This document shows positions 8,504 to 17,991 of a DNA stretch of 64,000 nucleotides, in pieces (the first letter of the stretch is position 1; every line of letters starts with the position of its first letter). The notes below the pieces were generated by a model, which was given only the letters and a program-made list of their open reading frames with translations, made no database searches and was not told the origin of the DNA. Origin of the DNA: Roseovarius nitratireducens. GTDB lineage: Bacteria > Pseudomonadota > Alphaproteobacteria > Rhodobacterales > Rhodobacteraceae. The DNA is taken from contig NZ_PDNI01000036.1 of assembly GCF_002925845.1 (NCBI RefSeq), forward strand, positions 62,001 to 126,000, read 5' to 3'. The position numbers and the translations under genes are program-made.

Positions 8504-9340
8504 TTAGTCGCGCCAGAGGGCCTCGGCGTGAAAGCCGACATGCTCTTCCATGAACGTCGCGATGAAGAAGTAGCTGTGGTCGTATCCCGGCTGCATCCGG
8601 AAGCTGCCCTGCTGGCGGCGGCCGATGGCGGCGGTGGCGAGGGTTTCGGGGCGCAAAAGATCGAGGAACTGGTCGGAGGTGCCGGTATCGACGAGCATCG
8701 GCCCGTCAAAGCCGCGTTCGGCCATCAGCAGGCTCGCGTCATGGGCGGCCCAGGCGCTCTCGTCCGGGCCGAGATAGGCGGCGAACTGCTTGCGGCCCCA
8801 GTCGCCGCCGGTGGGGTTGCAGATGGGCGAGAAGGCCGAGACCGAGCGGAACCGCCCCGGAAGCGACATCGCCAGCGTCAGCGCCCCGTGCCCGCCCATC
8901 GAGTGGCCGGTGATGGCCTGCCGGTCCATGTCGAGCGGAAACTCGGAGGCCAGAAGCGCGGGCAGCTCCTCGGCCACGTAATCCCACATGCGGAAATGCG
9001 GGGTCCAGGGTTCCTGGGTCGCGTTGACATAAAAGCCCGCCCCCTGACCGAGGTCAAACGCCTCGTCGTCGGCCACACCCTCGCCGCGCGGGCTTGTGTC
9101 GGGGAACACGAGCGCGATGCCCTGCTCGGCGGCCCAGCCCTGTGCGCCGGCCTTGACCATCGCGTTCTCGTGCGTGCAGGTCAGCCCCGAGAGATACCAC
9201 AGTACCGGCACCGGGCCGCTCTGCGCCTCCTCGGGCAGGAATAGCCCGAAGGTCATGTCGCAGCCGCAAACCTCGGAAGCGTGGGTGTAGACGCCCTGCC
9301 TGCCGCCGAAGCAGGCGTTTTCGGAAACCGTGTGCATCAT
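8504..9340 (-). CDS. fghA: S-formylglutathione hydrolase
   Basis: 278-residue alpha/beta hydrolase of the esterase D family that hydrolyses S-formylglutathione to formate and glutathione in formaldehyde detoxification. Nucleophile elbow GHSMGGHGA holds the catalytic serine; LVDTGTSDQF and PGYDHSYFF hold the Asp and His of the triad. Length agrees with E. coli FrmB/YeiG. AAGGA lies upstream of the tandem ATGs at 9340/9337. The usual partner, glutathione-dependent formaldehyde dehydrogenase, is not in this window. Confidence 0.93.
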   Translation of the reverse strand: MMHTVSENACFGGRQGVYTHASEVCGCDMTFGLFLPEEAQSGPVPVLWYLSGLTCTHENAMVKAGAQGWAAEQGIALVFPDTSPRGEGVADDEAFDLGQGAGFYVNATQEPWTPHFRMWDYVAEELPALLASEFPLDMDRQAITGHSMGGHGALTLAMSLPGRFRSVSAFSPICNPTGGDWGRKQFAAYLGPDESAWAAHDASLLMAERGFDGPMLVDTGTSDQFLDLLRPETLATAAIGRRQQGSFRMQPGYDHSYFFIATFMEEHVGFHAEALWRD

Positions 9341-9366
9341 GGTCCTGTCCTTTCGTCGTCTTCGTG

Positions 9367-10299
9367 TCAGTAGAGCGTGCCGGTCCAGCCGATCACCGCC
9401 GAGACGCTGAGTACCGCCACGGCGGTGGAGATGAAGATCGCCGAGGACACGCGGCGCGGCGCGACCCCGTAGCTTTGCGCGATGATGAACACGTTTCCCG
9501 CCACCGGCAAGGCCGCCGCCGCGATTACCACCGCCGCCGGAAAGCCCCGCATGTCGAACACCCACAAGAGCGAGATTGCCACCGCCGCCGGGTGCAGCAC
9601 CAGCTTGCAGAATGAGAGCCAGCCCGCCACGTGGGGCCGCTCGGCGGCCTTTTCCGCCAGCGACGCGCCGATGGCGAAGAGCGCGCCGGGCGTGGCCGCG
9701 CCGCCCAGAAGCGCGAGGAAGGCGTTCATCGTGTCGGGGATTGGCAGGTCGAGCGCGGACCACGCGAAGCCCGCGGCAATGGAGACGATCATCGGGTTGC
9801 GGATGAGGCCGCCGCCGATGCTGCGCAGGATCGCGGGCGACATGCGCCCGTCGCGTGCGCCGGTGATGAGGATCACCACCAGCGAGCCGAACACCAGCAG
9901 ATCGACAGCCAGCACCAGCATCACCGGGCCGATGGCCGCCTCGCCCATCAGCATGGCGAGCATCGGCACCCCGAGAAAGCCCACGTTGCCGATCACCGCG
10001 CATTGCGCCTCGATCGCCGCCGTCTCGACCCGCTGGCGGCGCAGCATCGCCACCAGCGTCGCCAGCAGGTAGACGACGAGGCTGGCCGAGAGGTAGGCCG
10101 CGACCAGCCGCCAGTCGAGCACCTCGCCGAGCGACAGGTTGGCGGAGAAGCGAAACAGCATCGCCGAGAGCGCGAAGTAGAACACGAATTTGGTGAGCCA
10201 GGCGGTGCCCGCGGGCGAGAAGAAGCCGCTGCGCCCGGCCCCGTAACCAAGGCCGATGAGAAGAAAGAAGGGCAGGGTCTGGAAGAACACGCCGAGCAT
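9367..10299 (-). CDS. AEC-family (auxin efflux carrier-type) permease
   Basis: About 310 residues with roughly ten hydrophobic helices in the two-halved pattern of the AEC family, with polar breaks such as GNVGFLGVPML and AIGASLAE. Family members export or exchange organic acids such as malate or malonate; the substrate here is unknown. The start MLGVFFQTLPFF at 10299 was chosen because the preceding 26 residues of the longer frame are polar and unlike the family. It ends 26 bases before fghA on the same strand and may be co-transcribed. Confidence 0.82.
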   Translation of the reverse strand: MLGVFFQTLPFFLLIGLGYGAGRSGFFSPAGTAWLTKFVFYFALSAMLFRFSANLSLGEVLDWRLVAAYLSASLVVYLLATLVAMLRRQRVETAAIEAQCAVIGNVGFLGVPMLAMLMGEAAIGPVMLVLAVDLLVFGSLVVILITGARDGRMSPAILRSIGGGLIRNPMIVSIAAGFAWSALDLPIPDTMNAFLALLGGAATPGALFAIGASLAEKAAERPHVAGWLSFCKLVLHPAAVAISLLWVFDMRGFPAAVVIAAAALPVAGNVFIIAQSYGVAPRRVSSAIFISTAVAVLSVSAVIGWTGTLY

Positions 10300-10425
10300 G
10301 GCGGGCACTGGTAGCAGGCTGGCCCGGCGCGTCAATCGGCAAGAGGACGTAGCGGGGGCGGTGCGAGGTAGCGGCATCCGCAGAAGGCGTCGTGTCAGAA
10401 CGATCTCGCGGATTGGGCGATGTCG

Positions 10426-12927
10426 TCAGGCAATGGCAAACGGATCGTCCAGCACGCCGACGAGCGGCATGAGGAATTCGCCGTTCGTCGGGTCGAGAGC
10501 ATCTGTATAAAATTGATCTGTCGCGTTGATGGCGTCTTCGATGCTCTGCTGTGATCCATCGAACAGTTCCATGACTTCGCGGCCATTCTGACCGTCAGAC
10601 ATGCCTTTGATGACGGTGAAGTAGATGCCGATATCGACCTTGTTCTCGATATAGTCGATATCCGTGCCTTGCGCCCCATTGAGAAGTCTCGAAATAAAGA
10701 CGTCCCGCGGGATTATCCCCGAGTTCAAATGCCCCAGCCAGAAGTCGAAGCCGCCTTGATCGGGATCGCGTCCGAGAACGTTGTTGTAGACTGCCTCGAC
10801 AAAGTCAGCGTTGGACGAACCCTCCGGGTACAGCGCCCGGGTCTCGTCTGCGGTATCAAACCGGGCGGCGATCTCTTCCAGGGTCAATCCGTCACTGAAG
10901 GCCGTCGCCCAGAAATACAGGCCCGTCGCATCCGGGGCCCGGTTGAAATACGCGATGTAGAGTTCGATCAGGTCCGCGAATTGCTCGTCATTGAGCTCCG
11001 TTGGCCCACCGAACCGATCCAGGTTCATGGGTTTTCCCCCCATCGCCGGGATCTCGGTATCAAAGTCCAGGAATTCCATGTCGATGAGCGTGTCGGTGCC
11101 GTTGCCATCCGCGCGCCGGTCGGTGAGCGTGGCCGCCGTCGGGCTCAGCGTCAGCGTGTAGCTGGACTGGTTGCCGGAATAGACGGCCGTGTCCCGGCCA
11201 TCCCCGCCGTCGAGCAGGTCATCGCCCGCGTTGCCGGTGAGGGTGTCGTCGCCAGCCTCACCCCGGAGCGTGTCGTCGCCCGCGCCGCCGGTCAACGCGT
11301 CGGATCGCGAGGTGCCGACGAGTGTGTTGGACTCGTTGGGGGCGTCAGGCGAGTCAGGCTCCGGGCGGGCGGGGACCGGCGGGGGGGCGTCGGCGGCGAT
11401 GATCGGCAGCCGGTCGGGCCAGTCGAACACCGGCCCGAACAGGGCGGCGGCGTCGGGCACGACCGGCGTGGGGCTCGACAGCTCGATCACCGTGTCGCGG
11501 AAGGTGATGCGCGCGGTGCCGGGCCCGGCCTCGATCCCGAGCTGTGCGGGGCTGCGCAGCATCGGCAGGTCCGACAGGTCGAGCCGGTCGGTGCCGGGGG
11601 AGAAATCCGTGATCGTCACGCGGCCCGATTCGGCGGAGATGACGAAGGTATCCGCGCCCGCGCCGCCGCGCAGGACCGTGTCGCCCGGCCCTGCCACGAG
11701 AATGTCGTCGCCCGCGCCGCCGTCGAGGGTATCGGCACCGGCACCCTGCGAGGCGAGCAGGTCGTCGCCCGCGGTGCCCGCGACAAGGGCTGCGGTGTCG
11801 CCCGTGTTGGTCGCGACGATCCCGAGGCCCGAGACGTCCTGCGAGAACTGGCTGACGCCGCCCCGCGAATCGCCAGCCACGAAGACCTGTAGCTGATCGC
11901 CGAGTATCGCCGCGCCGATATCCTCGACATTCTCCAGCCCGAGGCCGATGCCGTGCGGCAGCGTCTCGACATGCAATAGCCGACCGTCGGGCAGCAGGCG
12001 AAACAGGCTGAGCCCGTCATCGGCGCCGCCCGCGACGACGAAGACGTGATCGCCCGCCTGCGCGACGCTCAGCGCGTGGACCTCGCCGAAGCGGGTGCCG
12101 AGCGTGTCGAGCAGGTGGTCGGTCACCGTCAGGCTGCCGTTGTCGCCGACGCGCACGACGCTGAGCGAATCGGTGCCCGCCGAACCGATCACCGCCCATG
12201 TGGCACCATGCGCCGAGACCACCCCCAGCGTGGTGGGGTCGGCCACCGACAGGCCGTGCGTGCCATCGACCCGGCCACCCGGGCTGAGCGCGCCGGTGGT
12301 GGCATCGACGCCGAGGGAGTGCAGCACGCCGGTGGCCTGGTCGAGCGCGAGAAGGTGTTGGCTGCTTCCCGTCCCGGCCATTGCCAGCAGCGTCGGGCCG
12401 TCGAAGGCGGGCATGTCGCCGGGCCCCTGCGACGTGGCGGCCAGGGCGGGGGTCGGCGCGCCGGGGCGGTAGACGAGGATCCGGCCTGCATCGCTATCGG
12501 CGACGAATAGCGTCTCGACCCCGCCCACCGAGGCCGAGACCATTGCCGAGACAGTACCGCCATCCGAGGGCAGCGCGGCCAGCGACAGCATCTCTCCGAA
12601 GCTGCCATCGTCGTTGATCCGGTGGGCGAGAAGCGCCGCGCCGCTGCCATCGGGCGCGGCGCCGAAGGCGAGTGATTGCTGGCCCGGCGCGCCCACCGGC
12701 GTTGCCAGACCGGTTTTGCCGGTGCTGGCGGAGCCGGAGAAATGCGTGCTGTCCACCAGCGTGGCGGTCGTGCCCTCGTCCAGCCGCCAGGAGATCAGCC
12801 CACCGGCGGGGCCGGTTCCGGCCACGAGATGCAGGCCGCCATCGAGCCGCGCGAGCCCGAGATCGCGCAGGTCCTGATCCAGCAGGGGATCGCCGAGCAG
12901 CAGGTGGGAGATGAATTGCAGGCTCAT
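10426..12927 (-). CDS. RTX-type calcium-binding protein with DUF4214 domain
   Basis: 833-residue acidic protein without a classical signal peptide, as expected for type I secretion. Residues about 1-375 form a repetitive beta-propeller-like region seen in Rhodobacterales surface proteins (N-terminal MSLQFISHLLLGD). Two RTX blocks with GGxGxDxL nonapeptides follow (about 381-430 and 536-580). A DUF4214 domain lies at about 645-750 (LIELYIAYFNRAPDATGLYFW, NNVLGRDPDQGGFDFWL). The long C-terminal tail after DUF4214 may carry the secretion signal. Role unknown; adhesion or matrix function is plausible next to polysaccharide export genes. No type I secretion genes are adjacent. Confidence 0.85.
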   Translation of the reverse strand: MSLQFISHLLLGDPLLDQDLRDLGLARLDGGLHLVAGTGPAGGLISWRLDEGTTATLVDSTHFSGSASTGKTGLATPVGAPGQQSLAFGAAPDGSGAALLAHRINDDGSFGEMLSLAALPSDGGTVSAMVSASVGGVETLFVADSDAGRILVYRPGAPTPALAATSQGPGDMPAFDGPTLLAMAGTGSSQHLLALDQATGVLHSLGVDATTGALSPGGRVDGTHGLSVADPTTLGVVSAHGATWAVIGSAGTDSLSVVRVGDNGSLTVTDHLLDTLGTRFGEVHALSVAQAGDHVFVVAGGADDGLSLFRLLPDGRLLHVETLPHGIGLGLENVEDIGAAILGDQLQVFVAGDSRGGVSQFSQDVSGLGIVATNTGDTAALVAGTAGDDLLASQGAGADTLDGGAGDDILVAGPGDTVLRGGAGADTFVISAESGRVTITDFSPGTDRLDLSDLPMLRSPAQLGIEAGPGTARITFRDTVIELSSPTPVVPDAAALFGPVFDWPDRLPIIAADAPPPVPARPEPDSPDAPNESNTLVGTSRSDALTGGAGDDTLRGEAGDDTLTGNAGDDLLDGGDGRDTAVYSGNQSSYTLTLSPTAATLTDRRADGNGTDTLIDMEFLDFDTEIPAMGGKPMNLDRFGGPTELNDEQFADLIELYIAYFNRAPDATGLYFWATAFSDGLTLEEIAARFDTADETRALYPEGSSNADFVEAVYNNVLGRDPDQGGFDFWLGHLNSGIIPRDVFISRLLNGAQGTDIDYIENKVDIGIYFTVIKGMSDGQNGREVMELFDGSQQSIEDAINATDQFYTDALDPTNGEFLMPLVGVLDDPFAIA

Positions 12928-12960
12928 CCTGGCGCCAATCCGGTTTGGGACACCGGATCG

Positions 12961-13539
12961 CTATGCGCCGCGATCCTGCACGAGGCGGATCGAAATTCCG
13001 GCAGAACCATGCCTTTCGCCTACGGCTTTACGCAAATTCTTCGCGCTTTCGGTGCAGGCGTGTTGGACCGCGCGTTTGCCGGGAAACCGCGTGGTGTCAA
13101 AGAAATCCTCGATCCGCGTGGGTTTTATCCCCGGAAAGGCGCGTTCGTCATAGGCCATGACGCGGGCGTACACGTTCTGCGGGATGGCGCAGCGGGTGGG
13201 CGTGTGGGGGGCGAAATCCGCCATCGCGGCATCGCCGACCAGTGCCTGCGCATCGAGCCGCAGCAACAGCCCCTCGGCGCAGGCGACGCGCGCCTGATCG
13301 GCGAGCATGTCGATCACGTCCCATCCCTCTGCCCCGGCGCGGTCGCGTAGCGCCGCGACGGTGCCGTCGTACTGCACGGCCTCTACCGCATGGCCGGTGG
13401 TTTCGGAAAAGGGGGCGAATACCGCCTTGCGCTGCGCGGCCTCGTAGGCACCGCCCCATGTGGCGACGGTGAGATCCTGCGCCAGCACCGGGGTGCAGAG
13501 GAGCACGGTCCAGAGGGTGATGAGGCTAGAGCGCAGCAT
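12961..13539 (-). pseudogene. Truncated periplasmic ABC substrate-binding protein (spermidine/putrescine-binding-like)
   Basis: Open frame of 192 residues. It begins with a signal peptide (MLRSSLITLWTVLLCTPVLA) and matches the N-terminal half of family 1 periplasmic binding proteins (LTVATWGGAYEAAQRKAVF, FPGIKPTRIEDFF). Such proteins are about 350 residues; similarity appears to stop near residue 158 (FPGKRAVQ), followed by an unrelated 35-residue tail. No permease genes follow; the RTX gene starts 33 bp downstream. It overlaps the CBS remnant by 14 bases, as in an original operon. Read as a relic left by a deletion. Confidence 0.72.
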
Positions 13540-13855
13540 TCTCTTCCTCCCTGATGCGGGCGACGTGATCGAGCCATGCGCTGACCATGTCCGCCTCGGA
13601 CACGGCCCCGAGGTAGCGCCCGTCCACGCGCGCGACGGCGGGCACCGCGTCGCCGACGAAGCCGCGCATGCGCTCCATCGCGTCGGCGAGGCTGGTGTCG
13701 TCCTCGAAGGTGAGCGTCGCGGGCTGCTGCCCTTCGGACGGGCTGTGGATGCCGACAAGCTTGCCATCGGCGTCGAGAACGAAGGCTTGTCGCCAGCCAC
13801 GCTCGGAGAGGCGCCGGGCGATCGTTTCAGGGGAGCGCGCCTTGAGCGGGCTACC
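13526..13855 (-). pseudogene. C-terminal CBS-domain fragment of an ABC transporter ATPase
   Basis: About 109 codons open in frame directly after the wza stop, with no start of their own. The translation (ETIARRLSERGWRQAFVLDA ... FVGDAVPAVARVDG) looks like the paired CBS domains that end ProV/OpuA-like ABC ATPases. The nucleotide-binding domain is missing, so the fusion point with the wza end at about 13855 is a deletion or rearrangement boundary. With the neighbouring truncated binding protein it marks a lost betaine/polyamine-type ABC operon. Confidence 0.62.
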
Positions 13856-15244
13856 TCACCGCGCCGCGATGCTCGCGGGTGTCGTCAGCAGCGATGGCAC
13901 GAACTGCTGGACCACGCGGTTCCACTTGGTGACCGGTTGCTCCTCGACGAAGACGATGTCGTTGGGGCGCATTTGCATCCGCGTGGCGAGGGTGATGTTG
14001 ACGGCGTTGCGCGTATCGAGATGCCAGGCGGTGACAGCCCCGAACTCGGCCGGATCGGCGGAGGGGCGCAGCACGTAGATATTGCCCGGGTTGCCGGTGC
14101 GGGTCGGGATGCCGCCCTCGCCGTAGAGCACGTCGGCGAGCGTGGCCTGCTGCGCGTAGGGTAGCGGCACGCGGGCCTGTTGCTCGACCTCGCCGGCGAG
14201 GTAGATGTAGTCGCGCGGCTCGGCCCCCAACTCTGTGCGCGCGCGGAAATTGCTGCGCCGCTCCTCCAGGACGCTGCGCCGGAGCTCCATTTCGGCCTGC
14301 ATCATGTCGAGCGTATCCTTGCGCGCCTGCGAGCGCAGGCGGATCACGTCCACCTCCTGACGGTAGAACTCAAAAGCGCGGTCGAGGTCGTAGGTGTTGT
14401 CTACGAAAACCGCGTCACCGTCCTTGAGCGGCAGGTCGTGCAGGTCGGGGCGCGCGAGATAGTCTTCGTAGGGGATCTGGTAGAGCGTCCCGTCACGGTA
14501 GAGCCGCAATGATGCGAATTCCTCGTCGCGCACCGTCACGCCACCCGCGGCGGTGAGTGCGTCGCCAAGCACCGGCGGGGTCAACGCGACCGGCAGGCGC
14601 GCGGCCTGGTGCACGGCGCCGCCCACGGTGACACGTTGCGAGTTGAACTCTGCGACCTCGAGCGAGAAGGCCGGGTCCACCTGCTGATCAAGCAGGAAGC
14701 GGAAGATCCGGTCCTGTGCCTCTTGCAGGGTCAGGCCGGCGATCTCGACCCGGCCGATATCGGGGATCGAGATCGCCCCGTCATCGGAGACGGTATAGCC
14801 CTGCCGCCGCGTCTGCGCCGCCAGCAGGCCGCTGAGCCGTTCGACGGTGTCGCCGTTTGTCTTGGTTGCCAGCAGCACCACGTCGCCGATACCGAGCCGA
14901 TAGGGTTGATCCGCCAGATCCGGGGGCGGGCGAAGTTCAAGAAGCCCCGGGTTCTCGTCGGGAACCTGCGGAGCCTCCGGCAAGGTACCCAGTCCCGGCC
15001 CCTGCCGGGCGCTGGCGGCGCTGTAGAATTCCCGTGGCAGATTGCGCGGGCTGTAGGGGCTGCGGTTGGCCATGATCACGGTTTCCGGTGTCAGGGCGAT
15101 CTCGCGCACATCCACGCCCCCCGCCGTGCGGCTGACATTGGGGCTGGTGTAGACGACGCCACAGGCTGCGGGCAGGAGGAGGCCTGCCGCGAGTGCCAGA
15201 GCGTGTAGCGGATGCGCGCCGAATCCGGCCCTGCGGTGTCTCAT
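13856..15244 (-). CDS. Wza-like outer-membrane polysaccharide export protein (GfcE-like)
   Basis: 462-residue lipoprotein candidate of the polysaccharide biosynthesis/export (Wza) family. Signal peptide with cysteine in LLPAACG (a proline at -3 makes the lipobox atypical). The Poly_export motif begins near YRLGIGDVVLLATKTNGD, followed by SLBB-type beta-grasp repeats (FNSQRVTVGGAVHQAARLPV; IYLAGEVEQQARVPL). Start 15244 is chosen because AGGAGG lies eight bases ahead; the longer ATG at 15262 overlaps that site. It is last in the yjbH-yjbF-wza run and pairs functionally with the Wzc-like gene upstream. Confidence 0.88.
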   Translation of the reverse strand: MRHRRAGFGAHPLHALALAAGLLLPAACGVVYTSPNVSRTAGGVDVREIALTPETVIMANRSPYSPRNLPREFYSAASARQGPGLGTLPEAPQVPDENPGLLELRPPPDLADQPYRLGIGDVVLLATKTNGDTVERLSGLLAAQTRRQGYTVSDDGAISIPDIGRVEIAGLTLQEAQDRIFRFLLDQQVDPAFSLEVAEFNSQRVTVGGAVHQAARLPVALTPPVLGDALTAAGGVTVRDEEFASLRLYRDGTLYQIPYEDYLARPDLHDLPLKDGDAVFVDNTYDLDRAFEFYRQEVDVIRLRSQARKDTLDMMQAEMELRRSVLEERRSNFRARTELGAEPRDYIYLAGEVEQQARVPLPYAQQATLADVLYGEGGIPTRTGNPGNIYVLRPSADPAEFGAVTAWHLDTRNAVNITLATRMQMRPNDIVFVEEQPVTKWNRVVQQFVPSLLTTPASIAAR

Positions 15245-15274
15245 CTTGTCATCCTCCTTCATTCGCCCCGGGGT

Positions 15275-15880
15275 TCACTCGCGCGGCAGGCGTTCGGTTT
15301 CCATGTAGTCGATGGCCGGGCTGACCCATTGCCGCGATCTCGTGGTCTCGCCGGTTTGATCGAGCCAGTAGGTGTTGGTGATTTCGGCATCTGTAGAGAT
15401 GCAGCGTTCGACAACCTGATGGGCCGGTGCGGCCTCGGCCCGCGCGTCCCGGCGGCATTGGAAGCTGCGAAACACCGTGCGATCCTCGCCGTCGAGATAG
15501 CTGCGGATATGGGGATAGTGTGTCGCCTCATCGGTGCCGCGCAGCATCGCCAGCGTGCCGTCGACGTCGGCGGACATCAGGTCGTCCCCCAGCCCGCGCG
15601 TCGCGACCAGCACCCCGCCGCGAAAGCTCAGCGTGATGCCGTCGAGCGTCTGCCAGACGGTCACGTCGCCGTTGCGGGCCACCGGGGCCAGCGTGGCCTG
15701 TGCGCCGGTGGCGGGCAGGGTGACGCGCAGGCGCGCGGGCCCGATCGGTTGCGGTGGCACCGCTGCCACGGTCCCGGTGAGGTCCAGCGTCCGGCTCACC
15801 CGGTCGCATCCCGCAGCCAGCAGCAGGGCGAGGCCGGCCACAAGCGCGGTCGCGGGGATCCTGCGGGGACGGACACTCAT
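15275..15880 (-). CDS. yjbF: YjbF/GfcB family lipoprotein
   Basis: 201-residue lipoprotein with clear lipobox LLLAAGC and a YjbF/GfcB-type mature part (RTVFRSFQCRRD, DYMETERLPRE). Family members belong to exopolysaccharide secretion operons (yjbEFGH, group 4 capsule gfc) and reside at the outer membrane. Its ATG overlaps the yjbH stop by four bases (ATGA), and wza follows 30 bases later. No YjbG/GfcC homologue is present between them. Confidence 0.8.
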   Translation of the reverse strand: MSVRPRRIPATALVAGLALLLAAGCDRVSRTLDLTGTVAAVPPQPIGPARLRVTLPATGAQATLAPVARNGDVTVWQTLDGITLSFRGGVLVATRGLGDDLMSADVDGTLAMLRGTDEATHYPHIRSYLDGEDRTVFRSFQCRRDARAEAAPAHQVVERCISTDAEITNTYWLDQTGETTRSRQWVSPAIDYMETERLPRE

Positions 15881-17991
15881 CGCCAGAACCTCCCCCAGCC
15901 ATCCTGTAGCGCCGGTTTCTGCCGCGGGCGAACCCGGTCGTAGAGCCGCCCCGGCACGTCGAGCCGCGCGCCGCCGTCGCGCTGAACGGGCCGGATCGTG
16001 GTGGTGTAGGCGGTCTTGTTGGGCTCGCCGGTCAGCCAGCGGATCGGCACGGTGATGCGAATGCCCTTGTCGAACGAGCCCTCGCCGAAGGTGTCGAAGG
16101 GCACATCGGTCAGCGTCGCGAAGGCCCCGATCCGCCAGCCATTGCCGAACTCGCGATCGAGCGAGAATGTCGCGCCCCAGTCCCGGGCGAGGTAGCGCCC
16201 GGCATCGAGCTGCGCGTGAAAGCCGCCGCCCATGTCCCAGTAGGCCGAGACATGGCCTGTCGCCACCTCGTAGTCGCGAAAGCCGAACCCGCCATCGAAA
16301 TCGCGCTGCCAGGCGTAATTGACCTCTGCCCCCAGCGCGAAGGGGCTGTCGTTGCGTTTCCACAGCAGCTCTGAGGACAGCCCGCCGAACATCCGCTCAA
16401 AGTATCCGACCGTCACCCGGCCATAGAGATCGCGCCCCGGCTTGAAATAATGCGCGCCTGTCAGTTGGGTGAGAGCGGTTTCCCCCTCACGGTCGTAGAG
16501 CGCGAAATCGCTGCGGACCCGGGGCAGCACCGAATCCGAGCGCCGCGTGGCGTCGTCGAGATTGCCAAGCACCTTCTGGCGCAGGATGCCGGAGACCTCA
16601 AACCCCGGCATCGGCTGAAAGGATACATCGAGCTGCGCCCCCGCATCGGCGCGCAGCGGATCGTCGGGGTCGAAGAAGCTGGGGCTCAGGTAGGGCGAGA
16701 TGCTCCAGTCGAAGCGCGGGTAGCGTTCTGGCGCGGGGGTGGTCGTTCCCTCCGGCGAGGAGATTCGCGCCCGGGCAAAGCTTTTCCACGTGCCGTCCAG
16801 ATCATGTTCGAGCGTCTCCATGTCGTCGCGGCGGAGGCTGATCTGCGTGACCGGAAGGCCCGCATCGACAAGCGTGATGTCGAAAACATCGACATGCGCG
16901 GGCAGGCGTCGTGTGAGCACCCGCGCCGTGCGCCCGACCGCCTGTGCCTCCTGAAGGTAGGTGTCGTTCTCGATCTCGATCCGGGCGGTGCCGCCGGACA
17001 GTGAAAAGCCATGCAGCCCGAGGCCCTGTGAAGAAAGCGCGCGCGCGATATCGCCGCGCAGCGCATCGCGCTCGACAACGCCGTCGGTCCAGCCGAGCGC
17101 GGCCACTGTCGGGGTGTCGCGTGCCAGGATGGGCGGCGGCGCAGGATCGCGCCCGGCATGGTTGGGCGGGGATTTCGGATTGAGCGCGGTGCTGAGTTGA
17201 ACGCCCAGTTCGCTGCCATAGAGGTAATGCAGCGACAGATCGGTCATCGGCCCGAGGCCGTATGTGACCCCGAAGTTCAACTGTGATGTGCGCCTGAACG
17301 CGCTCGGGTCCTCGCGCGGATGATCGTCGGAGGAGTATTCGACCGTGAACTTCAGCCGGTCGGTCGCCTGCCATTCGACGCCGCCAAAGAGCGCCGCGTC
17401 GCCGCGGAAGAATTGCGCCGCTTCCACATCGCCGCCCTGCCCGGCGTCACGCTCGGGCCGGCGCTTGAACCGGTCGTCGAGCACGCCCAGCGGGTTGGTG
17501 AACCCACCCGACCCGCCCAGCCGCCCCCAGCCGATCCCGCCGGTGAGCCGAACGGACTCGCCAAAGGTCTTGGTGGCAACGAGGTATTCCGAGGAATAAA
17601 TGCCGGTGCCGAGAAAATCGTTGAGCCCGACCGCGAGAGCCGGGCGCCAGGCGGTCTCGTCGGCGAAACGGTAGTGCAACGAGAAGCTGCGATCATAGAG
17701 TGTGCCGCCCCCGTTGAAGTCATCCAAGATTGAATAGCGGAAACTGCCCGACACGCGGGGCAGAATCTGAAACGTGAGCGTATTGCGGGTCTGCCCGGCA
17801 AAGCTGCTTGCGGTGAAGGCCAGCTCGCCATCGGGTCTGCTTGAGGCGACCGGCATGTCGATCAGGCCCGGGGAGCCGTAGCTGTTGTAGCCGGTCTCGA
17901 TCGTCGGCGCGTCGTCCGCAAATGCCGCATGAGCCGCGCCGAACACGACCGCGATCACCCAGGCACCTGTTTTCCTCGACAACTCCCGCAT
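15877..17991 (-). CDS. yjbH: YjbH/GfcD family outer-membrane beta-barrel protein
   Basis: 704-residue protein with a 25-residue signal peptide ending AHAAFA, then the YjbH N-terminal signature (TIETGYNSYGSPGLIDMP) and many alternating beta-strand segments to the end, fitting a large outer-membrane barrel. Proposed to help polysaccharide pass or anchor at the outer membrane. No good Shine-Dalgarno is visible ahead of the ATG. It is preceded by a 330 bp non-coding stretch that should hold its promoter. Confidence 0.88.
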   Translation of the reverse strand: MRELSRKTGAWVIAVVFGAAHAAFADDAPTIETGYNSYGSPGLIDMPVASSRPDGELAFTASSFAGQTRNTLTFQILPRVSGSFRYSILDDFNGGGTLYDRSFSLHYRFADETAWRPALAVGLNDFLGTGIYSSEYLVATKTFGESVRLTGGIGWGRLGGSGGFTNPLGVLDDRFKRRPERDAGQGGDVEAAQFFRGDAALFGGVEWQATDRLKFTVEYSSDDHPREDPSAFRRTSQLNFGVTYGLGPMTDLSLHYLYGSELGVQLSTALNPKSPPNHAGRDPAPPPILARDTPTVAALGWTDGVVERDALRGDIARALSSQGLGLHGFSLSGGTARIEIENDTYLQEAQAVGRTARVLTRRLPAHVDVFDITLVDAGLPVTQISLRRDDMETLEHDLDGTWKSFARARISSPEGTTTPAPERYPRFDWSISPYLSPSFFDPDDPLRADAGAQLDVSFQPMPGFEVSGILRQKVLGNLDDATRRSDSVLPRVRSDFALYDREGETALTQLTGAHYFKPGRDLYGRVTVGYFERMFGGLSSELLWKRNDSPFALGAEVNYAWQRDFDGGFGFRDYEVATGHVSAYWDMGGGFHAQLDAGRYLARDWGATFSLDREFGNGWRIGAFATLTDVPFDTFGEGSFDKGIRITVPIRWLTGEPNKTAYTTTIRPVQRDGGARLDVPGRLYDRVRPRQKPALQDGWGRFWR

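Noticed and set aside
13022-13090. Possible mobile-element end in the odd tail of the truncated binding protein
   Set aside because: No terminal inverted repeat, target duplication or transposase fragment could be shown; only the truncation is reported.
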